A program made the translations under genes and the position numbers. Positions 28,305 through 37,293 of a stretch of DNA of 64,000 bases are shown here, piece by piece (the stretch's first letter is position 1; every line of letters starts with the position of its first letter). Location of the stretch: NCBI RefSeq assembly GCF_947250635.1, contig NZ_OX366335.1:992001-1056000 (forward strand), written 5' to 3'. This DNA comes from Wolbachia endosymbiont (group B) of Parapoynx stratiotata. Its GTDB lineage: Bacteria; Pseudomonadota; Alphaproteobacteria; Rickettsiales; Anaplasmataceae. The notes under the pieces are model-generated. The model had not been told where the DNA came from. It saw only the letters and a list, made by a program, of their open reading frames with translations, and searched no databases.

Positions 28305-29308
28305 AAGAATGCTTTAAAAAATAACTATTAGATTATTATAGGATAAAAAAGTTAATGATTTAATAACTCTAAGGTTAAAACTAGCATATACAAACTTACA
28401 GTACATTTCAAAATACGACTTTAATATAGAAGATATTCGCATTGAAAAGCTTTGCCACAGCAAAATAATGCTAAGATTTCAAGAAAAAGCTGTCAGTAGT
28501 CAAATTAGTTGTGTTAATTTTGGTAGAACTGCTATAGCCACTGCAAATGACAAGCAAGCATCTGTTTATTATATTTTTAAGCAAAATGTGAAGCACATGG
28601 TTTCCCATGTGCTCTTTGAATCACATGTAGCTAGGATAGCATTATGTGAGTCGATGAATTGTTTGAGAAAACAATCTTCTAGTAAAGAAACCCAAATCCA
28701 TCAGAAAGCTGTATATTTAATTCGAGTCTATCACAACACGGATCAAAGTGGTCATGGCAATGTGGGTTAAAGTGGTCATGGCAATGTGGGTTAAAGTGGT
28801 TATGACAATGTGGATCAAAATTATGATGGTACCGTGGGTCAGTTGTGCAAGCTGTGCGCGTAGGAATACATGAACCAACACGTGGAGATGAGGAAAAATT
28901 ATAATTCATAAGAATGCTTTAAAAAATAACTATTAGATTATTATAGGATAAAAAAGTTAATGATTTAATAACTCTAAGGTTAAAACTAGCATATACAAAC
29001 TTACAGTACATTTCAAAATACGACTTTAATATAGAAGATATTCGCATTGAAAAGCTTTGCCACAGCAAAATAATGCTAAGATTTCAAGAAAAAGCTGTCA
29101 GTAGTCAAATTAGTTGTGTTAATTTTGGTAGAACTGCTATAGCCACTGCAAATGACAAGCAAGCATCTGTTTATTATATTTTTAAGCAAAATGTGAAGCA
29201 CATGGTTTCCCATGTGCTCTTTGAATCACATGTAGCTAGGATAGCATTATGTGAGTCGATGAATTGTTTGAGAAAACAATCTTCTAGTAAAGAAACCCAA
29301 ATCCATCA
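28099..29308. repeat. 605-bp tandem duplication (two units)
   Basis: Unit A runs 28099-28703 and unit B 28704-29308. Every landmark recurs at +605: the MNYNFSSS start codon (28304, 28909), the plus-strand frame MLRFQEKAVSSQ (28468, 29073) and the end AAACCCAAATCCATCA. TCAG is shared at the junction, suggesting microhomology. Differences are few, so the duplication is young. Apart from the minus-strand His/Cys genes I see no certain gene in the units; the plus-strand MLRFQEK frame is unrecognised. Confidence 0.85.
28679..28909 (-). pseudogene. Truncated His/Cys-rich protein made by the duplication
   Basis: The first 69 residues repeat the start of the 192-residue His/Cys-rich protein (MNYNFSSSPRVGSC to DRLELNIQLSD). 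The frame then crosses the duplication junction and ends GFGFLY. The globular domain is missing. Promoter and start region are the same as in the full gene, so a short peptide could still be made. Confidence 0.65.
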
Positions 29309-29538
29309 CAAAGACTATTACAAGCGTCATAACAGTTGTGATATGAATTAAAGTGATTGCTGCAGAAGTTACCAGCACAAGGTGTGAGTGGATTTACATA
29401 AGCTTGTGCACAGTGCGAAATTGGTGCTGGTAAAACTTGAGCTTGTGCACAGTGCGAAATTGGTGCTGGTAAAACTTGTGTTGGCAAATTGGAAGCCGTA
29501 CAAGGTGATTTTGGGAAATGACTATAATTGTAAACCAT
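29284..29538 (-). CDS. Short Cys-rich repeat protein, related to the His/Cys family
   Basis: An 84-residue protein beginning MVYNYSHFPKSPCTASNLPT, resembling MNYNFSSSPRVGSC of the neighbours. It contains two copies of a 13-residue unit QVLPAPISHCAQA (39 bp each) and a His/Cys segment (CSNHFNSYHNCYDACNSLC). The ending GFGFLY is the same as that of the truncated gene downstream, because both end in the same duplicated DNA. AAGGAT precedes the ATG. The original C-terminus may have been lost in the duplication. Function unknown. Confidence 0.5.
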   Translation of the reverse strand: MVYNYSHFPKSPCTASNLPTQVLPAPISHCAQAQVLPAPISHCAQAYVNPLTPCAGNFCSNHFNSYHNCYDACNSLCDGFGFLY

Positions 29539-29648
29539 AATAATCCTTAAAAAAATACTATGATATTATTATAAGTTAAAATAATTAAAAATTTAATAAT
29601 ATTATTGTAGATTTAGTATACCAACCAACAGAAACTTCCTTTCAGTTT

Positions 29649-31349
29649 TTACTGTATCTTCGCCAATTTTGCATACAGCCCATCTTTACTCATTAGAGAA
29701 TCATGAGTACCGACTTCTTCCACTTTCCCGCAATTAATCACTATAATCTTGTCAGCTTTGAGTGCGGTTGATAGCCTGTGCGTAATTATAATTGTTGTTC
29801 TGTTTTGCATTAATTTGCTCAGTGCTTTTTGCACGAGGTTCTCACTTTTATAATCAAGGGCAGAGGTTGCTTCATCAAGTATTAAAACCTGAGGATTTTT
29901 CAGTATTGCTCTTGCTATTATGATGCGTTGTTTTTGTCCTTCGGAAAGCTTTAGTCCTCTTTTTCCTACAAATGTATCAAATTTATCCGGCAGCTTATCA
30001 ATAAATTCCATCGCATAAGCGCTGATAGCTGCTTGCTTCACTTCTTCATATTCAGCACCCGGTTTGCCGTATAGTATATTTTCCATTATTGAGCAAGAAA
30101 ATATCATATGATCTTGTGGTACTAAGCCAAACAACGATCTTAGATCATTTAGCGCAATTGTCTTAATATTCTGTCCATCGATAGTAATGCTGCCTTCACT
30201 TGGATCGTGAAAACGGAGCAGAAGCTTTAAAATGGTGCTTTTACCACTGCCAGATGGTCCAACAATTAACACTGATTGACCTGCCTCTATAGAAAATGAT
30301 ACGTTATTTAATGCTGGCTTATCAGCATAAAAAAATGTTACATCGTTAAACGCAATTTCTTTTTGAATACTATTAATTCTTATAGGATTTTCGCCATTTA
30401 CTATAGAGCTTTTCATGTTCGTAAACTCAAACAAACGCTCTACAATTCCAAGACCTCGTTGTAGGTCACTGACGTTATCGCTCAAATTGTTGACAGCTCC
30501 TGCCGCAAGCGCTGAATAAAACACAAATGAGGAGAGTTCTCCAATAGTTATATTATTGCTTAAGACTTCTTTTATTCCAAAAAAAAGCAAAATAACTAGC
30601 GAACCTATCACACACGTGATAACTAGAGTTACTAAAATAGCACGCAAGAGTACTAATTTTACGTACGATTTTGATACTGAGTTTAGATGTTTCTGAAAAC
30701 GAATTTTTTCATTTTCTTCTAGTACAAATGATTTAATGGTTACTATAGATCTAAAATTTTCCTCACTAAATGATGCAAGCTCACTTAATTTATCCTGAGC
30801 AAAGCGTGCATAATTGCGAACTTTTTTTCCAAGTGAAGTCATGATAATGAGCAGTACGGGTATTATTGCAGCTGCATATGCGGTTAAATGTAGATTTGTG
30901 TATAACAGCATTGCAACACTACCAGTTAGTACCACTGCATTCCTCAATATTGTCAATAAGCTGCTGTTTATTATCGATTGCAATGTAGAGGTATCAGTAA
31001 TTAATGCTGAGATAACATCTTGCACACCTGTATTCTCAAAGAAACTTGGTTGTAAATCAGTAATACTGCTATATAAGTCATATCTGATTCTTGCGATAAC
31101 TTTTTCGCTGCCAACACCAATAAAATATAACCGAATAAATGCAGTGAGAGAAATGCCTAAAACTATCAGTATTGCAACTACGAGCTTGGTAGTAAAGTTA
31201 TGCTCTGCGCCAGAATCAATTATGTTGCTTAAGCCCCTACCAAAAAGAAGAATCGTTAAAGCTGAAAATAGAACTGCAATAAAAGCTATGCTAAAATAAT
31301 GTAGACTAGGTTTTATATAGTAAAATAGCTGCTTAATGTTAGATCGCAT
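29649..31349 (-). CDS. ABC exporter, fused permease and ATPase
   Basis: A 566-residue half-transporter of the MsbA/lipid-exporter type. Six transmembrane helices lie in residues 1-310, followed by the nucleotide-binding domain: Walker A GPSGSGKST (about residue 363), Q-loop GLVPQDHMIFSCSI, signature LSEGQKQR, Walker B VLILDEATSALD and H-loop IITHR. It should work as a homodimer in the inner membrane. Wolbachia lacks lipopolysaccharide, so the substrate is probably not lipid A; it cannot be deduced from sequence. Confidence 0.9.
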   Translation of the reverse strand: MRSNIKQLFYYIKPSLHYFSIAFIAVLFSALTILLFGRGLSNIIDSGAEHNFTTKLVVAILIVLGISLTAFIRLYFIGVGSEKVIARIRYDLYSSITDLQPSFFENTGVQDVISALITDTSTLQSIINSSLLTILRNAVVLTGSVAMLLYTNLHLTAYAAAIIPVLLIIMTSLGKKVRNYARFAQDKLSELASFSEENFRSIVTIKSFVLEENEKIRFQKHLNSVSKSYVKLVLLRAILVTLVITCVIGSLVILLFFGIKEVLSNNITIGELSSFVFYSALAAGAVNNLSDNVSDLQRGLGIVERLFEFTNMKSSIVNGENPIRINSIQKEIAFNDVTFFYADKPALNNVSFSIEAGQSVLIVGPSGSGKSTILKLLLRFHDPSEGSITIDGQNIKTIALNDLRSLFGLVPQDHMIFSCSIMENILYGKPGAEYEEVKQAAISAYAMEFIDKLPDKFDTFVGKRGLKLSEGQKQRIIIARAILKNPQVLILDEATSALDYKSENLVQKALSKLMQNRTTIIITHRLSTALKADKIIVINCGKVEEVGTHDSLMSKDGLYAKLAKIQ

Positions 31350-31524
31350 TTTATTTTAAAGTTAAGTATTTAGCTTCAGGAAAAAGTTACAATATTAGTT
31401 TACAGTGTACTTCGTTAGAGCAATACGTTCAAGAAACTTTAGCTTGATTTCTACTGAAGGAAAAACGCTGCGAAATTACAGAAAGTTAGCAAAAAAAACT
31501 ACTGAATAGACCAGAGTTTAATAT

Positions 31525-32223
31525 TCATTTTGTTCCAATATGTAATGCTACTATTCCATAGCTCATATTATAGAACTCAACATTCTTAAAGCCTATCTCT
31601 TCAATTTCCATTTTAAAATTAGTTTGAGTTGGAAATTCTCTGATGCTTTTCACTAAATATTCATAAGAACCCTTATCTTTAGCAACTATGCTACCAATTT
31701 TAGGAATTACTTTAAATGAGTATAAGTCATAAAATTTGGTGAATATCTCATTTTGATAATGCATAGGGGCAAATTCCAAGCAGACAAATTGTCCATTTTG
31801 CTTCAATACCCTATATGCTTCACTTAAAGCCTTTTTACGGTCAGAAAAGTTTCGAATACCAAAAGCTACTGTATAATAATCAAATTCGGAATCTTCAAAT
31901 GGTAAGCTCTCTGCATTTGCACATACCCAATTGAAATTTAGCTGATTTGAATTTATAGCTTTATCACGCCCTTTGTCCAGCATGTTTTGATTTATATCAC
32001 ATACTGTAACTTGAGTACTTGGTTCACCTCTTGCTATTCTTATAGCTATATCTCCGGTTCCTCCAGCAATATCCAAAACCTTGGAGTGATTTTTAAAATG
32101 CACACTACTTACCATCTTCTCTTTCCATAGCCTGTGCATTCCAAGGCTCATTATATCATTCATAATGTCGTAGCGATTTGCTACAGAATCGAAAACCTCT
32201 TTAACTAATTGTGATTTATCCAT
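31525..32223 (-). CDS. ubiE: Ubiquinone biosynthesis C-methyltransferase
   Basis: A 232-residue class I SAM methyltransferase. Motif I is [16 protein letters not shown]; the family signatures [17 protein letters not shown] and [19 protein letters not shown] are both present. It methylates the benzoquinol ring in ubiquinone synthesis, consistent with the aerobic respiratory chain encoded nearby. Length is typical, and the C-terminal [13 protein letters not shown] matches the family ending. Confidence 0.95.
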   Translation of the reverse strand: MDKSQLVKEVFDSVANRYDIMNDIMSLGMHRLWKEKMVSSVHFKNHSKVLDIAGGTGDIAIRIARGEPSTQVTVCDINQNMLDKGRDKAINSNQLNFNWVCANAESLPFEDSEFDYYTVAFGIRNFSDRKKALSEAYRVLKQNGQFVCLEFAPMHYQNEIFTKFYDLYSFKVIPKIGSIVAKDKGSYEYLVKSIREFPTQTNFKMEIEEIGFKNVEFYNMSYGIVALHIGTK

Positions 32224-32309
32224 ATTTTATACAGAGATTAGCAGTTAAATTAATATACTAATGAGAAAAATATACTACAATTAAACATATTTAATCCAGT
32301 AAATCATTA

Positions 32310-33497
32310 GTGTCGACAGCTTTTTCACAAAATATCATCTCTCTTATTATGATATTATCTGTAGCAGTTGTTGATATGGCAACAGACTTATACTCAGTTG
32401 CATTGCCAAGTATTGCCAACTATTTTAAGGTGAAAGGTAATATAGCGCAGCTTACGATCAGTTTAAATTTATTAGGAGTTGCAATATCTGGATTGATTTA
32501 TGGCCCATTGTCAGACTATTATGGTAGGCGCCTAATAATGCTTATTGGTATGACAATTTTTACTTTGGCAAGTATTGTATGTTGCATAGCTGATAATATT
32601 ATACTTTTAATATTAATCCGTTTTATACAAGGAGCTGGAGCTGGTGTTGCAGGCGTTGTCGGATATGCAGCAATCAGGGATATGTACTCAGGTAGTGAAT
32701 ACTCAAGAGTAATCTCAAAGTTAAATATGGTAGTAGCACTTTCACCTGGAATAGCTCCAGTGGTAGGCAGTTATATAATTTCACATGGTTATAGTTGGAA
32801 GTTTTTGTTTTTTATCATATCACTTGCCGCAATTATTATGCTCATTTTTATTTACTTGAAGCTGCAAGAAACGCTGACTGTAAATAAAAGTAAAGCCAGT
32901 ATTAATATCTTCAAGCAATATATATCAATATTCAGGAATTATCGTTTCCTTGGGTTTTCAGCCATTCATGGATTAACTTTCATGTGGCTTTGGGCATACA
33001 TTGCTAACTATCCGTTCATATTTGAATCAATGGGTATTGAAGTACAATATTTTGGCTATCTCATATCAATCATAGTCATATTTTACGTAATCGGCACTTT
33101 AATTAACAGAAGGTACGTACCAAAAATAGGAGTGAGCAAGATGCTAATCATAGGTTTGGTATTACCAATAATATCTGATGGTTTATTGGTATATTTTTAT
33201 TTCATGAACAAATTGAACGTACTTATTCTTCAAGTTCTTTGGATTCCAAGCAATATAGGACTTGCACTCGTAATCAGCAATAACGTAACTTCTGCTTTAG
33301 AAACGGTCAAAAGTATAGGGCTTGGTAGTGCAGTTCTCTCATTTTGCAATATGATGTTTGGGGCTGTTGGAATATACATAGTAGGAAAATTCTTTTCTTA
33401 TGGCATTTTACCAAATTTACTATTAACAGTTGTATGTTCTATAATTGCAATTCTTATATATAGTTTACTTAAATACACTGAAAAACACGAAGGATAA
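32310..33497 (+). CDS. MFS transporter, Bcr/CflA drug-resistance type
   Basis: A 395-residue protein with twelve predicted transmembrane helices. Near the N-terminus DMATDLYSVALPSI matches the DxxxxDMYLPALP motif of the Bcr/CflA family. The MFS loop 2-3 signature is GPLSDYYGRRLIMLIG, and RFIQGAGAGVAGVVGYAAIRD fits motif B/C. The start is a GTG at 32310. It should export small molecules by proton antiport; the substrate is unknown. It is the last clearly core gene before the prophage-associated DNA. Confidence 0.88.
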   Translation: MSTAFSQNIISLIMILSVAVVDMATDLYSVALPSIANYFKVKGNIAQLTISLNLLGVAISGLIYGPLSDYYGRRLIMLIGMTIFTLASIVCCIADNIILLILIRFIQGAGAGVAGVVGYAAIRDMYSGSEYSRVISKLNMVVALSPGIAPVVGSYIISHGYSWKFLFFIISLAAIIMLIFIYLKLQETLTVNKSKASINIFKQYISIFRNYRFLGFSAIHGLTFMWLWAYIANYPFIFESMGIEVQYFGYLISIIVIFYVIGTLINRRYVPKIGVSKMLIIGLVLPIISDGLLVYFYFMNKLNVLILQVLWIPSNIGLALVISNNVTSALETVKSIGLGSAVLSFCNMMFGAVGIYIVGKFFSYGILPNLLLTVVCSIIAILIYSLLKYTEKHEG

Positions 33498-33575
33498 TCA
33501 TTATTTCTACAACCAAGAGTTCATGAATTATTAACTACCTTACTATAGTAATGCAATTTTATAGAGAAGTGTTAA

Positions 33576-35393
33576 ATGAATTATTCAATCAGAAATATAG
33601 ATGCTGCTTTACTTGATGCTGCTAAAAGAGGTGATCTTAATGAAGCAAAGCGCCTAATAACTGAAGAAGCTGATGTTAATGCATATGATGGATCTCAAGG
33701 TAATTCTCTATATTGGGCTGTTAAAAATAATCATTCTGATATAGCAAAAGTTCTATTAGATAATGGAGCAGATTTTATTGCTTATGACTCTTCTCGAGAA
33801 CGCCACGTGTTAAATAAATACAAAGAAGTAAAAGCTGAGCATTGTAAGGTTTCTCTACATCTGGCTGCCAGACTTGGCGACTTGAAAGCAGTAGAAGACC
33901 TATTAAAGAAAGAAGCAAATGTTAATACAAAAAATGATAAAGGACAGACTCCTTTAGATTTAGCTAAGACAGAAGAAATAAAAAATCTATTACAAAGCAT
34001 AAAAGATGCCAATGACAAATTGCTTGAAGCTGCTAAAAGCGGTAATATTGATGATGTAGAAAATCTGTTAAATAGAGAAGAAAAAGTACAGGTTAACGCA
34101 GAAAATGAATTTGAAGAGACCCCTCTACACTTATCTGCTCAAAATGGACATAAAGACGTAGTGGAATTTCTACTCAGCAAAGGAGCAAAAATTGATGCAA
34201 AAAATGAATTTGAAGAGACTCCTCTACATTTGGCTGCTCAAAATGGACATAAAGGTGTAGTAGAATTTCTACTCAGCAAAGGAGCAAAGGTTGATGCAAA
34301 AAGTGATGATCTAAATACCCCTTTACATTTTGCTGCTAAATATGGACATAAAGACGTAGTGGAATTTCTACTCAGCAAAGGAGCAAAGGTTGATGTAAAA
34401 AATGAATTTGAAGAGACTCCTCTGCATTTTGCTGCTAAAAGTAGATATAAAGATACAGAAAGGATAGTAGAATTTCTACTTGATAAAGGAGCAGACGTTA
34501 ATGCACAAAATAATGCAGGAGAAACCCCTTTACATTTAATTCTTCAAAAAATAGACCTAGATATAGATACAGATAAATTCTACACTCTACTGAACAAAAA
34601 AGGCATCAATGTTAATCTAACAGATAAAAATAAAGAGACTCCTTTGCATTTTTTTTTTAAAAAGAAAGCGATGGAGATACCTGAATTGGACGATCTACTG
34701 AAAGTAGAAAGTATCAATGTTAATTTACAAAATATAGATGGAAAGACTCCTTTACACCTGGTAATTGAAAAAAACAACTGGAATACATTACCTAATGTAT
34801 CGTGGAGCCGTGAAAAGATGGTCGATATTCTAATAGAAATGAAGGCAAATGTTAATGCAGTAGATAAGGATGAGAGGACTCCTTTACATTGGGCTGCAGG
34901 ATATGGTAGAAAAGAGATAGTAAAAGCTCTAATAAACGCAGAAGCAAATGTTAATGCACAAGATAAATATGGAAAGACTCCTTTAGATTTAGCTAGCACA
35001 GAAGAAATAAAAACTCTATTACTAAAACCCCCCAAAAAAATTGATGACAGTATAGCATCAAAAGATAATGAAGTAGGTCAAGAGGAAGATGTTGGACAAG
35101 AAGGTAATGTCCAACCAGTTACACAAGAGCAAGACCCAAAGGAAGAACAACAGGAGATCAGTGCAGAAGAAGAAAGTGATGTAAAAATTGGAGCTGCTGA
35201 TAACGGACATTCTATTGACATAACACTTACACAAAATGGTGTTAGTCCACGAAGTGAATCATCAACAAATGAAGAACAGCCAAGCTCTTTTTTTAGTAAC
35301 TTGTTTAGTATACTTATGAAGCCTTTTTCTTTAATAGGGGGGAACGTTCAAAAAAGTGTGTCAAACCGAAAAAAAAGTAATAAATTGATATAA
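33576..35393 (+). CDS. Ankyrin-repeat protein, C-terminus truncated by IS copy 2
   Basis: A 605-residue frame with about ten ankyrin repeats (ETPLHLAAQNGHKGVVEFLL and variants) in residues 5-485. Three adjacent units at about residues 180-290 are nearly identical. An acidic linker (EVGQEEDVGQEGNV) follows, then FFSNLFSILMKPFSLIG, where other Wolbachia ankyrin proteins continue with a hydrophobic end. The insertion sequence begins at 35340, so the last 18 residues (NVQKSVSNRKKSNKLI) come from its terminal repeat. Ankyrin proteins of this kind are candidate host-interacting effectors. The true end is lost. Confidence 0.85.
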   Translation: MNYSIRNIDAALLDAAKRGDLNEAKRLITEEADVNAYDGSQGNSLYWAVKNNHSDIAKVLLDNGADFIAYDSSRERHVLNKYKEVKAEHCKVSLHLAARLGDLKAVEDLLKKEANVNTKNDKGQTPLDLAKTEEIKNLLQSIKDANDKLLEAAKSGNIDDVENLLNREEKVQVNAENEFEETPLHLSAQNGHKDVVEFLLSKGAKIDAKNEFEETPLHLAAQNGHKGVVEFLLSKGAKVDAKSDDLNTPLHFAAKYGHKDVVEFLLSKGAKVDVKNEFEETPLHFAAKSRYKDTERIVEFLLDKGADVNAQNNAGETPLHLILQKIDLDIDTDKFYTLLNKKGINVNLTDKNKETPLHFFFKKKAMEIPELDDLLKVESINVNLQNIDGKTPLHLVIEKNNWNTLPNVSWSREKMVDILIEMKANVNAVDKDERTPLHWAAGYGRKEIVKALINAEANVNAQDKYGKTPLDLASTEEIKTLLLKPPKKIDDSIASKDNEVGQEEDVGQEGNVQPVTQEQDPKEEQQEISAEEESDVKIGAADNGHSIDITLTQNGVSPRSESSTNEEQPSSFFSNLFSILMKPFSLIGGNVQKSVSNRKKSNKLI

Positions 35394-36676
35394 AAAATGG
35401 AGGTTTGATATGGGTCAAGCAAATAGAACTACTGGTTTGGTAGATTATAAAGAATTAGAAACAAATATCCTGTCATCTATACGAGAAGGAAGACCATTGA
35501 CAGGAAGAGATGGAGCATTAACACCGTTTATAAAAAGGTTGCTAGAGGCAAGTCTGGAAGGTGAAATAGAAAGCCACATGTCAGCTAAAAGTGAAGAAAA
35601 TAACCGAAGAAATGGAAGGAATGCAAAAACTTTACGTACAAGTTCAGGCTCATTTGAACTATTAACACCAAGAGACAGAGAAGGAAGCTTTGAACCGCAA
35701 ATAGTCAAAAAAAGGCAAACAAGCCTACATCCAGAACTTGAAGCAAAGGTCTTAAGCACATATGCCAGTGGCATGGGATACAGAGATATAGCTTCACATG
35801 TTGAGGAAATATATGACCACAAAATATCAGCAGCAGAGATATCCAGTATTACTGATAAACTGCTACCAGTAATCAATGAATGGCGCAGCCGCCCACTGCA
35901 ATCAGTGTATCCAATAGTGTTTATGGATGGCATGTTCTTTAAGGTCAAGGAGGACGGACATTGTATAAGTAAATGCATGTATAATATATTGGGCATAAAT
36001 CAAAATGGCAGAAAAGAAGTATTAGGTTTTTATTTGGCTGAAAGTGAAGGAGCTAACTTCTGGTTGGGAGTTCTAAATGACCTAAAAGAGCGAGGAGTAG
36101 AAGATATTCTAATTGCCTGCATTGATGGGCTAAAAAGCTTTCCTGCGGCTATAAATAGTGTGTTTCCTAAGGCAGAAGTACAGCTATGTATAGTGCATCA
36201 GATAAGGAATTCACTGAAATATGTATCTAGCAAAGATGTAAAAGTTTTCATGAATGATTTGAAAAAAATATATCGTGCTTCAAGTAAAGAGATCGCTGAG
36301 AATTATCTGCTTGAGCTGGAAGAAAAATGGGGAGAGAAGTATCCTTTAGTTATAAAATCCTGGCAGAACAATTGGGAAAACTTATCCAGTTATTTTAAGT
36401 ATTCTGGGCAAGTTAGGAAGCTGATTTACACCACCAATCCAATTGAGGGGTTGCATAGACAAATCAGGAAATTTACTAAAACTAAGGGTTCATTTACTAG
36501 TACAAATGCCTTGTACAAACAGGTATATTGTGCTATAAAAAAGGTAGAGCAAAAGTGGATTATGGCTCTCCCTAATTGGGCTTTAACTATGTCTCAACTT
36601 GATATTTTCTTTCCAGATAGATTGAAAATTGAGTTGAACTAAAAATGCGGCTTGACACACTTTTTTGAACGTTCCC
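35340..36676 (+). mobile_element. IS256-family insertion sequence, copy 2 (1337 bp)
   Basis: It has the same ends and length as copy 1. The left flank is the ankyrin gene and the right flank is a serine-recombinase tail. No 8-bp duplication is present (TTTAATAG against TATTTAGC), so this element marks a deletion or recombination junction. Confidence 0.92.
35410..36642 (+). CDS. IS256-family transposase (copy 2)
   Basis: A 410-residue transposase, intact, with the DG / DG / RNSLKY signatures of the family. It differs from copies 1, 3 and 5 by one base that changes LTISQLD to LTMSQLD near the C-terminus. Copy 4 has the same variant, so copies 2 and 4 form one lineage and copies 1, 3 and 5 another. 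Confidence 0.92.
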   Translation: MGQANRTTGLVDYKELETNILSSIREGRPLTGRDGALTPFIKRLLEASLEGEIESHMSAKSEENNRRNGRNAKTLRTSSGSFELLTPRDREGSFEPQIVKKRQTSLHPELEAKVLSTYASGMGYRDIASHVEEIYDHKISAAEISSITDKLLPVINEWRSRPLQSVYPIVFMDGMFFKVKEDGHCISKCMYNILGINQNGRKEVLGFYLAESEGANFWLGVLNDLKERGVEDILIACIDGLKSFPAAINSVFPKAEVQLCIVHQIRNSLKYVSSKDVKVFMNDLKKIYRASSKEIAENYLLELEEKWGEKYPLVIKSWQNNWENLSSYFKYSGQVRKLIYTTNPIEGLHRQIRKFTKTKGSFTSTNALYKQVYCAIKKVEQKWIMALPNWALTMSQLDIFFPDRLKIELN

Positions 36677-36808
36677 TATTTAGCTCCCAAAATTAAAGAA
36701 GACATAGTAAATGGAAGACAGCCAAGAGATTTGAAGCTAGCTTATTTAAGAGAAGTACCAATGTTATGGAGTGACCAACTGGAGAAGTTTTACGGCTTAG
36801 AATCTTAA
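36677..36808 (+). pseudogene. Serine recombinase, C-terminal remnant 1
   Basis: An open 43-residue tail directly after IS copy 2 reads YLAPKIKEDIVNGRQPRDLK, then LAYLREVPMLWSDQLEKFYG and LES plus stop. It matches the end of WO large serine recombinases, and a second, different copy lies at 39379-39549. The catalytic and zinc-ribbon parts are gone. Confidence 0.7.
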
Positions 36809-37293
36809 TTTACAAAAGCAATAGGCAATGGAAAAGACTATGTGCCAGAAAACCAATACTTTAAAACAAAGAATTAAGGTAAACTAGTTTTACAGGAACT
36901 GATACTTAACTATGTAATAAAAATATTGATAATCTTAAACATACATGTGAAACGATTCCAGAACTCCAAAGTTATTGCGTAAGAGATAAATGTTCCTGAT
37001 AGCCCTTCTCCCGCTGAATCATGTGGTGGGTCTGATAAAGGAAATTCTGTAGGTATCACAAAAGTCAATTCAATCAAACACAAAAGGCTATACCTATAAA
37101 AGAATAAACATCAAGAGAGAAAAATAATTTCTTTAGAAGAATCTCTAAATTATTAAGTCAACACTTATCCCCCTACTATTTCTTCTCACCTTGAGAGTAT
37201 GGCTTATACTTCAAAAAATCTTACTTTGAAGATACATCAATTTTTTTACCCCTCCAAGACCTTTCTTTTGTTTACTAATTTTAGTTGACTTCA
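36809..37293. other. Degenerate spacer between recombinase tail and the next gene
   Basis: No intact gene is visible. A short plus-strand frame near 36984-37100 (EINVPDSPSPAESCGGSDKG, ending KRLYL) might be the tail of a lost protein, but it has no start and I do not recognise it. Confidence 0.4.

Noticed and set aside
28468-28770. Plus-strand frame MLRFQEKAVSSQ (and its twin at 29073)
   Set aside because: It is present only because of the 605-bp duplication; the two ends differ, it is antisense to the His/Cys gene at its 3' end, and it has no recognisable family. Not listed as a gene.
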